From positions 62,001-126,000 of the forward strand of contig NZ_CVSX01000041.1 of assembly GCF_001180305.1 (NCBI RefSeq): a stretch of 64,000 bases of DNA. The letters run 5' to 3'. Position numbers and translations under genes: made by a program. Numbering within the stretch: position 1 is the first letter of the stretch; every line of letters starts with the position of its first letter. Shown one piece after another: positions 9,931 to 18,588 of the stretch. Under the pieces are notes generated by a model. That model saw nothing but the letters and a program-made list of their open reading frames with translations, did not search any database and was not told where the DNA came from. The stretch comes from Prochlorococcus marinus (lineage in GTDB: Bacteria; Cyanobacteriota; Cyanobacteriia; PCC-6307; Cyanobiaceae).

Positions 9931-9942
9931 AGTATTAATACT
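9931..9942. promoter_or_regulatory. Perfect 12-bp palindrome between gpgS and the GH13 operon
   Basis: AGTATTAATACT lies in the 50-base gap that must drive both gpgS and the divergent GH13 operon. A dimeric regulator could use it to control synthesis and breakdown of glucosylglycerate together. Only symmetry and position support this; no known regulator motif is matched. Confidence 0.35.
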
Positions 9943-9959
9943 TCGATGATTTTTTCAAA

Positions 9960-11720
9960 GTGAAGCAAATTGATTCAGAGAAAAAATTAGATAGATTAAA
10001 AGTTGATAAATTGTTAAAAACAATTTATTCAAATAATACTACAGAAGAAATTAATTTTATTTCAAATCAATTATTACAGATTTTAGATGATTTCTCAGAG
10101 AAATCTGCTTATGAAGAAATAAGAGATAAGGAAAGTTGGAATGAATCTCATTCGGTTTTGATAACTTATGCAGACAGTATTTATAAAGATGGCGAGGCAA
10201 CATTAAAAACTCTTAGGGAGTTGTTAAGCAAACATTTTGGCAATTTATCTAAAGTTGTGCATATTCTTCCTTTTTTAAGATCGACAAGCGATGGAGGTTT
10301 TGCAGTCTCAAGTTATGATTCTTTAGAAGAAAAATTTGGTGGTTGGGATGATCTTAAAAGTATTTCTAAAAATCATGATTTGATGGCTGATTTGGTACTA
10401 AACCATGTTTCATCATCTCACCCATGGGTTCAACAATTTATTAAATCCCAAGAACCAGGAATATCAAATGTTTTTTCGCCTGAGAGTAATCTTGACTGGT
10501 CAAAAGTAGTTAGGCCAAGAAGTTCATCATTGTTTTCTCAAATAAATACTGAAGATGGACCTAAGCAAGTTTGGACAACTTTTGGTCCAGATCAAATTGA
10601 TTTGAATTGGCATAATCCAAAAATGACTCTTGAATTCTTAAATTTAATTATTACTTATTTATCTAACGGAATTAAATGGTTCAGGCTTGATGCTGTAGGT
10701 TTTATTTGGAAGGAATCTGGGACAACATGCTTACATTTGCCAAAAGCACATTCAATTGTGAAACTCCTAAGAGTTCTTTTAAATAATCTTCTTGATGATG
10801 GAGTTCTAATAACCGAAACTAATGTGCCTCAGAAAGAAAATTTATCTTATCTTATTCAAGGTGATGAAGCCCACATGGCATATAATTTTCCATTGCCTCC
10901 TCTTCTCCTAGAAGCAATTATTACTTCAAGAGCTGATATTCTAAACTCATGGATTTTTGATTGGCCTCAATTACCTGAAGATACTACTCTTTTTAATTTC
11001 ACTGCATCCCATGATGGTGTTGGGTTAAGAGCTCTTGAGGGTTTAATGAACGAAGAGAGAATAAAAGATTTATTAATTAATTGTGAGAAAAGAGGGGGAT
11101 TAGTAAGTCATAGACGTTTATCAAATGGTGATGATATACCTTATGAATTGAATATTAGTTGGTGGAGTGCAATGGAAGACTCCAGTAGAGATTCTAAAAG
11201 ATTTCAATATGAGAGATTTATTTTGAGTCAATTAATAGTAATGGCTCTGAAAGGAGTCCCTGCCTTCTATTTACCAGCATTACTAGCATCAGAAAATGAT
11301 ATCAAAAGTTTTTCTAAGACAGGTCAAAGAAGAGACCTAAATAGAGAAAAGTTTAAATCAGAACATCTTTTATCCGTTTTAAATAATTCTCAATCCAATG
11401 CTAATAAAAATTTAAAATATCTTCGTAATGCTATGAATGTCAGATCAGAATTAAAGCAATTTCACCCTTGTTCGGAAATGGAATGTTTGTCAAAAGGTAG
11501 AAGCGACATTGTTGTAATCAAAAGAAGTAAAGGTCCTAAGTCTGTTTTTGCAATTCATAATATGACTGAAAATAAAATTAATTATCAATTAAATGATAAT
11601 GATTTGCCAAAAATAATTGATAATGATTTCAATACTCAAGATTTTTTAACATCCACTAAATACAATTGGAAAAATATTAGTCTTGATCCTTTTCAAGTTA
11701 TTTGGCTTGGTGCTCTTTAA
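9960..11720 (+). CDS. GH13 sucrose/glucosylglycerate phosphorylase-like enzyme
   Basis: Glycoside hydrolase family 13 enzyme of the sucrose-phosphorylase subgroup (586 residues; GTG start). The catalytic set is complete: nucleophile Asp244 in FRLDAVGF, acid/base Glu286 in ITETN, and transition-state Asp352 in ASHDGVG. The TIM barrel begins near LPFLRSTSDGGFAVSSYD. Such enzymes cleave a glucoside with phosphate to glucose-1-phosphate. Given gpgS on one side and a phosphatase plus glycerate kinase downstream, I infer glucosylglycerate (or its phosphate) as substrate rather than sucrose; sequence alone cannot settle that. Confidence 0.85.
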   Translation: MKQIDSEKKLDRLKVDKLLKTIYSNNTTEEINFISNQLLQILDDFSEKSAYEEIRDKESWNESHSVLITYADSIYKDGEATLKTLRELLSKHFGNLSKVVHILPFLRSTSDGGFAVSSYDSLEEKFGGWDDLKSISKNHDLMADLVLNHVSSSHPWVQQFIKSQEPGISNVFSPESNLDWSKVVRPRSSSLFSQINTEDGPKQVWTTFGPDQIDLNWHNPKMTLEFLNLIITYLSNGIKWFRLDAVGFIWKESGTTCLHLPKAHSIVKLLRVLLNNLLDDGVLITETNVPQKENLSYLIQGDEAHMAYNFPLPPLLLEAIITSRADILNSWIFDWPQLPEDTTLFNFTASHDGVGLRALEGLMNEERIKDLLINCEKRGGLVSHRRLSNGDDIPYELNISWWSAMEDSSRDSKRFQYERFILSQLIVMALKGVPAFYLPALLASENDIKSFSKTGQRRDLNREKFKSEHLLSVLNNSQSNANKNLKYLRNAMNVRSELKQFHPCSEMECLSKGRSDIVVIKRSKGPKSVFAIHNMTENKINYQLNDNDLPKIIDNDFNTQDFLTSTKYNWKNISLDPFQVIWLGAL

Positions 11721-11722
11721 AT

Positions 11723-12520
11723 ATGATAGAAAATTCCTCTATTTGGGTTGTGAGTGATGTAGATGGTACTTTAATGGATCACTCTTATGATTTAACACCA
11801 GCTAAAGAAACTATAAAAAAACTACAAAAATTCTCAATACCTGTAATTCTTTGCACAAGCAAGACAGCATCAGAAGTGAGGGTTATTAGAAAGGAACTAA
11901 ATTTAATAGATCCCTATATTGTTGAAAATGGTGCGGCAATATATGGTGAATCTCTTAAAAGAGTAAATGGAGAAATTATTCTTGGGATAGAATACGAATT
12001 GCTCGAAGAAATCTTAAATTTAATTTCTATAGAAATTGATTACAAACTTACTCCTCTTAATAATCTCACTGATCATGAAGCCACTGAGCTAACAGGTTTA
12101 AAAGGCAACTCATTGAATTTAATGCGTGATAGACATTGGAGTATGCCTTTTTTAAATCCTCCCAGTTTTTTAGATAAAAAAATTACTAACTGTTGTAAAA
12201 AATTTAAAGTTGATATTTTTAAAGGGAATAGAATGAGTCATCTATTATCTAGAAATTCTAATAAAGGGAAAGCAATAGATGCTCTTAAAAAATATTCGAA
12301 TATTAAAAATATAAAAATTATAGGTTTAGGTGATTCTCCAAATGATTTACCTTTACTTTTAAACTCAGATATTAGAATAGTTATACCTGGGAAAGAAGGA
12401 CCTAACTTGAATTTGATAGATCAATTAAATGATTTGGAATTTATTTTAGCTTCTGAACCAAATGGATATGGTTGGAAAAATGAAATCAATAAATTATTAA
12501 ATAAGCTAGAAATTAATTAG
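11723..12520 (+). CDS. gpgP: Glucosyl-3-phosphoglycerate phosphatase (HAD, MpgP/GpgP type)
   Basis: HAD-superfamily phosphatase of the Cof/mannosyl-phosphoglycerate phosphatase group (265 residues). Motif I SDVDGTLMD lies near residue 11 with its two aspartates, motif II is CTSKT, and motif IV is GLGDSPNDLPLL near residue 203. It should remove phosphate from glucosyl-3-phosphoglycerate to give glucosylglycerate. I chose the ATG at 11723, two bases after the GH13 stop; an upstream in-frame TTG at 11702 would overlap GH13. Middle gene of the operon. Confidence 0.85.
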   Translation: MIENSSIWVVSDVDGTLMDHSYDLTPAKETIKKLQKFSIPVILCTSKTASEVRVIRKELNLIDPYIVENGAAIYGESLKRVNGEIILGIEYELLEEILNLISIEIDYKLTPLNNLTDHEATELTGLKGNSLNLMRDRHWSMPFLNPPSFLDKKITNCCKKFKVDIFKGNRMSHLLSRNSNKGKAIDALKKYSNIKNIKIIGLGDSPNDLPLLLNSDIRIVIPGKEGPNLNLIDQLNDLEFILASEPNGYGWKNEINKLLNKLEIN

Positions 12521-12524
12521 AAAC

Positions 12525-13472
12525 GTGAAAAATTTAGATATTAAATTTCCTATTGATAAATTTGAAAAATTAATTATTGATATTGGTTGGGAATCATTGA
12601 ATGAATGGGTACATTTTTGGAATAATCAAAAAAATATCCTTTCAATTGATCAATATTGGAATAATAAGGTAAACGATGATTGGATTTGGGGTTTAGCTTT
12701 ACCTCTTTTGTCTCAAGCTTATAAATTTAAAAATAATTTTTCTTCTAGAAAAATTATTGGCATATCAGCTTTACCAGGAACAGGTAAAACAACTTTAGGT
12801 AATTGGCTTGAAGCTATATCTTTGAAATTAAATTTCAAAGTGTCTGTTATTTCAATTGATGATTTTTATCTCCCTTCAGAAGAAATGAAACTGGCAATTA
12901 TTAATAACCCCTGGAATGTTTCAAGAGGGTTCCCGGGTAGTCACTCAGTAGAATTAATGTATGAAAAATTATTGAATTGGAAAATAAATGGTAATTTAAA
13001 CGTACCTGTTTTCGACAAATCATTAAGAAATGGCTTAGGAGATAGATCACATTGGAGATTAGATAATCCTGATTTATTAATAATTGAAGGATGGTTTTTG
13101 GGAGTAGAACCTTTCTCAGGTGAAGTTAATAATCAAGTTATAAATTCAGTGGCCTTGAGTCCCCATGAAACTTCTTATAGATTTATCATTCAAAATAACT
13201 TGGCCAAATATTTAGATGTTTGGGGTTTAATTGACAATATTTGGCAATTAAAGCCATTGAAGTTTGAATATATGAATATGTGGAAGACAAATCAAGAAAA
13301 AGAAATGTTTTTAAAGAAAGGAAATGCCCTTCAAGATGATAAATTATCTAATTTTTTGAGAATGCTTAATGTTTCTATTCCAAGTGAATGTTTTGATGTT
13401 ATTAATTCTTATGCATTGTTATTAATTGATCAAGAAAGAAATTTAGTTGAAGCTGGTCTTAATTTGCAGTAA
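12525..13472 (+). CDS. D-glycerate 3-kinase
   Basis: P-loop kinase of the plant/cyanobacterial GLYK type that turns D-glycerate into 3-phosphoglycerate (315 residues, GTG start). The Walker A ISALPGTGKTT lies near residue 81, followed by ISIDDFYLP and the RGFPGSHSVELM block, then LIIEGWFLG. In plants and cyanobacteria it closes the photorespiratory cycle. Its place four bases after gpgP suggests it also recovers glycerate released when glucosylglycerate is broken down. Intact; specificity inferred from family. Confidence 0.87.
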   Translation: MKNLDIKFPIDKFEKLIIDIGWESLNEWVHFWNNQKNILSIDQYWNNKVNDDWIWGLALPLLSQAYKFKNNFSSRKIIGISALPGTGKTTLGNWLEAISLKLNFKVSVISIDDFYLPSEEMKLAIINNPWNVSRGFPGSHSVELMYEKLLNWKINGNLNVPVFDKSLRNGLGDRSHWRLDNPDLLIIEGWFLGVEPFSGEVNNQVINSVALSPHETSYRFIIQNNLAKYLDVWGLIDNIWQLKPLKFEYMNMWKTNQEKEMFLKKGNALQDDKLSNFLRMLNVSIPSECFDVINSYALLLIDQERNLVEAGLNLQ

Positions 13473-13560
13473 ATACTAATTTTCTTTTTTTTCAGTAATT
13501 TTTTATACATTTTTTATACTTCTAAATGTTGTTAAATGACTTATATTTTGTTGATTAGAG

Positions 13561-13788
13561 ATGGTTGAATTTACTTACAAAAATGAAGCTTGTAGAATGG
13601 TTGTCTTGAGATGCATTGGTCCATCAAATTTTTTTTTAGAGAGGGTCTTATTCCCAACTGATATTCTCACTTTTATGGCCCCAGAAGATTCTAGAGTTGA
13701 AATTTGGGGAAATGAATTATATGGACCTAAATTAGAAGAGAGAATAAGAATTTCTTCTGATAATGAAGATTCAACGTTGGTTGCTTAG
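13561..13788 (+). CDS. DUF1830 family protein
   Basis: A 75-residue protein of a family found almost only in cyanobacteria; function unknown. Conserved-looking core: CRMVVLRCIGPSNFFLERVLFP, then FMAPEDSRVEIWG. No signal peptide or membrane helix, so probably cytoplasmic. It begins 88 bases after the glycerate kinase gene; I see no clear promoter or terminator in the AT-rich gap. Confidence 0.8.
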   Translation: MVEFTYKNEACRMVVLRCIGPSNFFLERVLFPTDILTFMAPEDSRVEIWGNELYGPKLEERIRISSDNEDSTLVA

Positions 13789-13876
13789 AATGGAAATTAT
13801 TAAATTGTCTTCGAGTCAAAATTTTTTACAAATACCTATTTATTATTGATATTATTTAACTAGTTTTGGTATTTAG

Positions 13877-14002
13877 ATGTTTTATTTTTCTTCTTTTGCA
13901 ATAGGAGGTTTTGTCCCTTCTGCTGCAGTCGCTGGCGTTTTACTTTTAGTAGGTTTAGGAGCTTTCTTTTATCTTGGTATTAAAGGACCAACAGATTATT
14001 AA
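13877..14002 (+). CDS. 41-residue single-helix membrane protein
   Basis: ATG to TAA, encoding a 41-residue protein with one strong hydrophobic helix (VAGVLLLVGLGAFFYLGI, residues 18-35) and a short polar tail KGPTDY. Size and plan are those of the one-helix subunits of photosystems or cytochrome b6f, but I cannot match it to a named subunit. Alanine/glycine-rich codons in an otherwise AT-rich stretch support coding. Upstream GGTATTTAG gives no clear ribosome-binding site. Confidence 0.65.
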   Translation: MFYFSSFAIGGFVPSAAVAGVLLLVGLGAFFYLGIKGPTDY

Positions 14003-14068
14003 AGCTGAATATTAAGAATTTGGTTATTATTTTTATTTATAACCTTATTTAATACAATTTTTTTGGTT

Positions 14069-14203
14069 ATGGATTTAACAACTATTCTATTTATACTAAG
14101 TTTACCATTCGTTTTATTAACTATTTATTTTGGTACAAAAAATGATTTTTACGAAAGTGAAAATTATGAGGGTGATGGTTGTGCTCATGATGTTAAAAGG
14201 TAG
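14069..14203 (+). CDS. 44-residue single-helix membrane protein
   Basis: ATG to TAG, encoding MDLTTILFILSLPFVLLTIY, one membrane helix, followed by a polar acidic tail ending GCAHDVKR. The well-defined tail and the clean helix suggest a real small thylakoid or plasma membrane protein. It follows the 41-residue ORF by 66 bases on the same strand and converges with the secreted protein gene, stop to stop, two bases apart. Function unknown. Confidence 0.6.
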   Translation: MDLTTILFILSLPFVLLTIYFGTKNDFYESENYEGDGCAHDVKR

Positions 14204-14205
14204 TT

Positions 14206-14487
14206 TTATTTTTTATCTCCATTAAATACACAAGTCCATTTGCTATCAAATTGCCAAACAGGTTTGTAAATTTCTTTTGTGATTTTTTCTCCTGCCTTAT
14301 TACATGTATCCAAGTCTCTCATGGGTACAGAATACAAAGATGGACTAGTTATCCCACTAACCTCAGGCCTTCCTCCTGGCCCTTGTCTATAAGTTCCAAT
14401 TATCAACAAATAATTCGCCTGCACATTATTAGAGAATATTAATGTAGCAGAAAAAAATATTATGGATAAAAAAGATTTTTTTTTCAT
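14206..14487 (-). CDS. Small secreted protein, function unknown
   Basis: A 93-residue protein with a clear Sec signal peptide: MKKKSFLSIIFFSATLIFSNNVQA, with cleavage likely after QA near residue 24. The mature part holds two cysteines (DTCNKAGEKI and KWTCVFNG) that may form a disulfide, and GTYRQGPGGRPEVSG. I recognise no domain. It stands alone on the minus strand between the tiny membrane ORFs and uppP. Confidence 0.7.
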   Translation of the reverse strand: MKKKSFLSIIFFSATLIFSNNVQANYLLIIGTYRQGPGGRPEVSGITSPSLYSVPMRDLDTCNKAGEKITKEIYKPVWQFDSKWTCVFNGDKK

Positions 14488-14565
14488 TTTTTATTTGCTT
14501 TTACCTATTAAATGTAAGGTGTAAATTTTAAATTGCTATTAATAAATTAGGAAATTTTAAAAACT

Positions 14566-15366
14566 TTGGAATATTTAGAATTTATATTATATGGCTTAAT
14601 TCAGGGATTAACAGAATTTATACCTGTTAGTAGTACTGCTCATTTAAAAGTAATATCACTATTTTTTGGAGTTGATGATCCTGGACATTCTGTATCTGCA
14701 ATTATTCAAATGGGAAGTGTTTTAGCTGTTATCTGGTACTTTAGAAAAGATATTTTTAAATTGAAGAGACTTTCTTCAAAAAAAAATTTTAATTATCTAA
14801 ACTATAAAAAGTTATTGAAGTCAATTTTTATTGGAACTTTACCAATAATCTTACTTGGAGGAACCATAAAATTTATTTTCCCATATTTTTTTGATAGTGT
14901 GCTTCGTTCCAATATATCAATAGCAGTTGTTTCTTTTCTTATGGCTATTTATATGTACATAGCTGATATTGCAAAAAAAGTATCGATAAATTTAAAGAAC
15001 TATAACTATTCAGATAGTTTATTAATAGGTATTGCTCAAGCTTTTGCAATTTTCCCAGGTGTTTCAAGGTCTGGAATTACTATTTCCACAGCTTTAATTT
15101 CTGGTTGGGAAAGAAGTGATGCAGCAAAATTTTCCTTTCTTTTAGGAATTCCTGCCATCTCTCTTGCCGCTATAGTTGAATTTATTTCTTCATTCAGTGA
15201 ATTTAAGTCACTAAGTTTTTTCCCTCTCATTGTTGGACTCGCAACGACATTTTTTTCTTCATTATTTGCAATTGATTTCTTGTTAAGGTATTTTTCTTCA
15301 AATGGCTTGAAATTATTTATTTTCTACCGGATTGCATTTGGCCTAGTAATTCTTCTAAATTTATAA
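14566..15366 (+). CDS. uppP: Undecaprenyl-diphosphatase UppP (BacA)
   Basis: Membrane phosphatase recycling undecaprenyl pyrophosphate for peptidoglycan and polysaccharide synthesis (266 residues). Both active-site motifs are present: QGLTEFIPVSSTAHL near residue 13 and FPGVSRSGITIS near 162, within about eight hydrophobic helices. The start is a TTG at 14566 (MEYLEFILYGLIQG), preceded by AGGAAATTT. Intact. Confidence 0.94.
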   Translation: MEYLEFILYGLIQGLTEFIPVSSTAHLKVISLFFGVDDPGHSVSAIIQMGSVLAVIWYFRKDIFKLKRLSSKKNFNYLNYKKLLKSIFIGTLPIILLGGTIKFIFPYFFDSVLRSNISIAVVSFLMAIYMYIADIAKKVSINLKNYNYSDSLLIGIAQAFAIFPGVSRSGITISTALISGWERSDAAKFSFLLGIPAISLAAIVEFISSFSEFKSLSFFPLIVGLATTFFSSLFAIDFLLRYFSSNGLKLFIFYRIAFGLVILLNL

Positions 15367-15394
15367 TATTTTTTAAAAATAATTTTTAGTAATT

Positions 15395-15571
15395 ATGCTA
15401 ATGTTTAAAAAAATTTTTATGAATATTTTTATATCTTTCCAGTTAGGTGAAGTTGAAGTTTCAAACCTAACCATAGCAGTACTAGTGTTTTTTTCATCAT
15501 TTACTTTTATAGCTGTTGGAATAAGTTCATATAAGCTATACAAATCTCTTATTAATGATGAAAATAAATGA
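15395..15571 (+). CDS. 58-residue single-helix membrane protein abutting tRNA-Pro
   Basis: ATG to TGA, 58 residues (in-frame ATGs at 15401 and 15419 are alternative starts). One hydrophobic helix, LTIAVLVFFSSFTFIAVGI (residues 25-43), then a basic tail SYKLYKSLINDENK. The amphipathic head and clean helix argue for a real gene 28 bases after uppP. Its stop codon ends on the base just before the 3' end of the opposite-strand tRNA, so its transcript must run antisense through the tRNA. Function unknown. Confidence 0.6.
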   Translation: MLMFKKIFMNIFISFQLGEVEVSNLTIAVLVFFSSFTFIAVGISSYKLYKSLINDENK

Positions 15572-15645
15572 TCGGAACGGCGGGATTTGAACCCACGACC
15601 CCCACTACCCCAAAGTGGTGCGCTACCAAACTGCGCTACGCCCCG
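15572..15645 (-). tRNA. tRNA-Pro (anticodon GGG)
   Basis: A 74-base cloverleaf on the minus strand. The acceptor stem is CGGGGCG/CGTTCCG with two G-T wobbles, D stem GCGC/GCGC, anticodon stem CCACT/AGTGG with loop TTGGGGT giving anticodon GGG, and T arm GTGGG-TTCAAAT-CCCGC. Discriminator A; CCA is not encoded. It lies 27 bases after the msrA stop on the same strand and may share its transcript. Confidence 0.95.
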
Positions 15646-15672
15646 TATTAGTACTATAAAGATAAGTTAGTT

Positions 15673-16401
15673 TTAATTGTAATTTTTTATACGTTTGTTA
15701 TCAGATCTCAATACACACTTGTCAACTTCCCAATTAAAATTTTCCCATACAGCATCATTTAATTTGAAATTACTTCCAGTAAAACTCTCTAATTTTACTT
15801 TTGTAGGAGATGCAGAACAATACTGCCTACTACCTGGTGATGCAAGATATTGTTGATGGTATTCTTCAGCATAATAATAGGTATCAATCATTTTTATTTC
15901 TGTTTCAATTAAACCATGACTTTTTTTATTTAGTTCCTTTTGGTATTGCGCTTTACTGGCTAATATAATTTTTAAATTATTTTCATTTTTATAATAAATA
16001 GCAGACCTATATTGAGTTCCTATATCATTACCTTGTCTGTTTTTTTGTGTTGGGTCATGACACTCCCAAAACATTTTTAATAAATCACTAATATCAATTT
16101 TGTTTTTATCCCAAACAACTCTTACAACCTCTGAATGACCAGTTGCACCTGAACATACTTCATAATAAGTTGGATTAATTTTCTCACCACCAGCGTAACC
16201 CACTGAAGTTGTTATCACCCCAGGAAGTTTCCAAAAGCATTTTTCAGCTCCCCAGAAACATCCACAACCAAATACTATTTCATCTTCCAAATGATTAGGA
16301 TCCTTTTTTATATCTGTTTTTAATATTCTATGAATTGAATTACTATGGTTATTAATAGATGATTTTTCATTATTCATAATACTTTTTAGAAACTTAAACA
16401 T
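15673..16401 (-). CDS. msrA: Peptide methionine sulfoxide reductase MsrA
   Basis: Reduces methionine-S-sulfoxide in proteins with thioredoxin (242 residues). The catalytic motif GCFWGAE has Cys48; further family blocks are SVGYAGG, YYEVCSGATGHSEVV and TQYRSAIYY. There is a 40-residue polar N-terminal extension without a clear signal peptide; a later start at the in-frame ATG of residue 9 is possible. Likely protects against light-driven oxidation. Confidence 0.94.
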   Translation of the reverse strand: MFKFLKSIMNNEKSSINNHSNSIHRILKTDIKKDPNHLEDEIVFGCGCFWGAEKCFWKLPGVITTSVGYAGGEKINPTYYEVCSGATGHSEVVRVVWDKNKIDISDLLKMFWECHDPTQKNRQGNDIGTQYRSAIYYKNENNLKIILASKAQYQKELNKKSHGLIETEIKMIDTYYYAEEYHQQYLASPGSRQYCSASPTKVKLESFTGSNFKLNDAVWENFNWEVDKCVLRSDNKRIKNYN

Positions 16402-16439
16402 ATTTTTAATTTTTATATCATAAATTAAATTACCTAATT

Positions 16440-18185
16440 TTAACTTTTAATAATATTAGTAGCTAATTCTCTTTCCCAAAGTTTTTTATATAATCCGTTT
16501 TCTTTAACTAAATCAATATGTTTACCCTCTTGTACTATTTCTCCTTTATCCATTACCAAAACCCTATCACAAGTAGCAGCGACAGATAGTTGGTGACTAA
16601 TCATTATAATTGTTTTATTACTTTGTTCTCGCATTTCATCAATTATTTTTGCGGCGGTTTTGTTGTCTACACTCGCTAACGCATCATCAAGAACAACGAT
16701 ATTAGAATTTACAAGTAATGCTCTTCCAAGTGCTGTCCTTTGCCTTTGTCCGCCACTTAATGTAATACCTCTTTCGCCAACAATAGTTTTAAACCTTTGA
16801 GGAAAATTATTAATATCATCGATCAATCCAGCTTTTGTTGCACTTTCCTTGATTAGAACTTTAGAAGCGTTTGGTTGCCCAAAACATAGATTTTCTGAAA
16901 TCGTTGAAGTAAATAAAAATGCCTCTTGAGGAACAATAGCAATATTTTTTCTAAGATCATTTAACCTCAAGGATTTTATATCAATATTATCTAAAAATAA
17001 TTGACCATCTGGAATTTCAATGGTTCTCCCAAGAGATTTTGCTAGTGTCGTTTTGCCGCAGCCGACTGGTCCAACAATTGCAACAAGTTCTCCAGGATAA
17101 ATTTTAAAATTAAGATTATTTAGAGAATTAAATTTAGATCCCTGATATTTTATGGTTAAGTCTTTTGCTTCCAAAAAACCTTTAATCTCCTTTTTTAGAT
17201 ATTTAGGATTTGACGTATCTACAATATTAGGATTGTTTTGGAAGATTTCTTCCACACGATCTAAACTTACTTGACCTAATTGGAAAGTATTTAATGTAAA
17301 ACCCAAAAGAGCTGTTGGGAAAACTAGCCTTTCTACATAAAGTATTAAAGCAACTAACCCACCTATTGATATGAATCCACTTTGTAGTTGATAAGTTCCT
17401 AATCCTAATAAAATTAAGAGTGAAATTGAGGATATACCTTGTAATAATGGAAATAGGGTACTCGCTGTTCTTGCAAGTTTTATCGCAGATTTTTGATAGG
17501 AATAATTATATTTATTGAATTCTTTCTTCTCAGCTTCTTCTTGTGCATAAATTTTGATAGCGCTAATCCCAGAAAGATCTTCTTGTATGAGATCACTAAG
17601 TTTGGATAATGCTTCTTGTTGAGCTCTTCTTTGGTTTACCATTCTCCCGCCAAATAAGCTAACAATTCCAAGAATTAATGGAAAAATCATTAATGATGAT
17701 ATCGTTAATGTTTTGTTGATCGAAAACATTGACGGAATAGTAAAAGAATAAGCCAAGACAATATTGCATAAACTTAAAACAGTAAAACCTAAAAGCCTTC
17801 TTATGTTTTCAACATCGCTCGTAGCTCTACTAATAATGTCACCACTCCCTTTTTTCTGAATCCATTCTGGATCTTGAATAAGCAAATGATCGAAAAGTTT
17901 CTGACGAAGATTAACCTCAACCTTTCTACCTATGCCAAAGACAATCTGTCTTGAAAATAATCTTATTAGACCCATACATGTAGCTAGAAATATTAACCAT
18001 AAAGATTTAGAGATCACAAATTCTGAAGAAAAGCCATTTTGTAATTGGTCAATTATGTTTTTTACTTCTAGAGGTATTACAACACTCAATATATTAACTA
18101 TTAATAAAGCTAAAGCCCCGTATATAAATTCTTTTTTGTATGGCCTGAGATATTTAGATAAAATCTTGAACTTTAAATTTTCCAT
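16440..18185 (-). CDS. ABC exporter, fused membrane and ATPase domains
   Basis: Half-transporter of the MsbA/MdlB type (581 residues) acting as a dimer in the inner membrane. Six helices occupy about residues 20-310. The ATPase follows, with Walker A GPVGCGKTT near 373, signature LSGGQRQR near 477, Walker B VVLDDALASVD and the switch His in MISHQLS. Substrate cannot be told from sequence; lipids, lipopolysaccharide precursors or drugs are typical for the family. A single gene, diverging from the DUF3288 gene. Confidence 0.9.
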   Translation of the reverse strand: MENLKFKILSKYLRPYKKEFIYGALALLIVNILSVVIPLEVKNIIDQLQNGFSSEFVISKSLWLIFLATCMGLIRLFSRQIVFGIGRKVEVNLRQKLFDHLLIQDPEWIQKKGSGDIISRATSDVENIRRLLGFTVLSLCNIVLAYSFTIPSMFSINKTLTISSLMIFPLILGIVSLFGGRMVNQRRAQQEALSKLSDLIQEDLSGISAIKIYAQEEAEKKEFNKYNYSYQKSAIKLARTASTLFPLLQGISSISLLILLGLGTYQLQSGFISIGGLVALILYVERLVFPTALLGFTLNTFQLGQVSLDRVEEIFQNNPNIVDTSNPKYLKKEIKGFLEAKDLTIKYQGSKFNSLNNLNFKIYPGELVAIVGPVGCGKTTLAKSLGRTIEIPDGQLFLDNIDIKSLRLNDLRKNIAIVPQEAFLFTSTISENLCFGQPNASKVLIKESATKAGLIDDINNFPQRFKTIVGERGITLSGGQRQRTALGRALLVNSNIVVLDDALASVDNKTAAKIIDEMREQSNKTIIMISHQLSVAATCDRVLVMDKGEIVQEGKHIDLVKENGLYKKLWERELATNIIKS

Positions 18186-18265
18186 TTAAATTTGCCGATA
18201 TGATTAAGATAATGTTTCATTTTTAAATATGTGAGCTAATTTTATAAATGATTCAGTATTTATTT

Positions 18266-18562
18266 ATGAGTAACGAACAAACTCATCCATTACATGCAAC
18301 AGATAGGAACATTATAGATTCTCTTATTACTAAACAAAAACCTGAAGATATCGATTTTATTAATTTAGCTAGATTAATAAATCGGTATTCAAATTTTCCT
18401 GGTGAAACTGAAATTAAAAATGATATTGAAAAAACTTTAAATTTTTGGAAAATTAGTAAAAATCAACTTTTTTCAAAGACAAAAGATATTTGGTCAAGAA
18501 GTTTTAGGCCTTCTAATACAAATAAAGATTTAGTTGGGTCAGGTTTTGACACCTCAAATTAA
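18266..18562 (+). CDS. DUF3288 family protein
   Basis: About 98 residues from the ATG at 18266 (MSNEQTHPLHATDRNIID); an in-frame ATG at 18248 would add six residues that do not look conserved. A cyanobacteria-specific family with unknown function. Polar, no signal peptide or helix, so cytoplasmic. It precedes trpD by 26 bases on the same strand, so the two may be co-transcribed. Confidence 0.7.
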   Translation: MSNEQTHPLHATDRNIIDSLITKQKPEDIDFINLARLINRYSNFPGETEIKNDIEKTLNFWKISKNQLFSKTKDIWSRSFRPSNTNKDLVGSGFDTSN

Positions 18563-18588
18563 AATTAATCTGCATATTCTTCAAATAG

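Noticed and set aside
15572-15645. Reading the tRNA anticodon as TGG
   Set aside because: A 5-bp stem CCACT/AGTGG leaves the seven-base loop TTGGGGT, so positions 34-36 are GGG.
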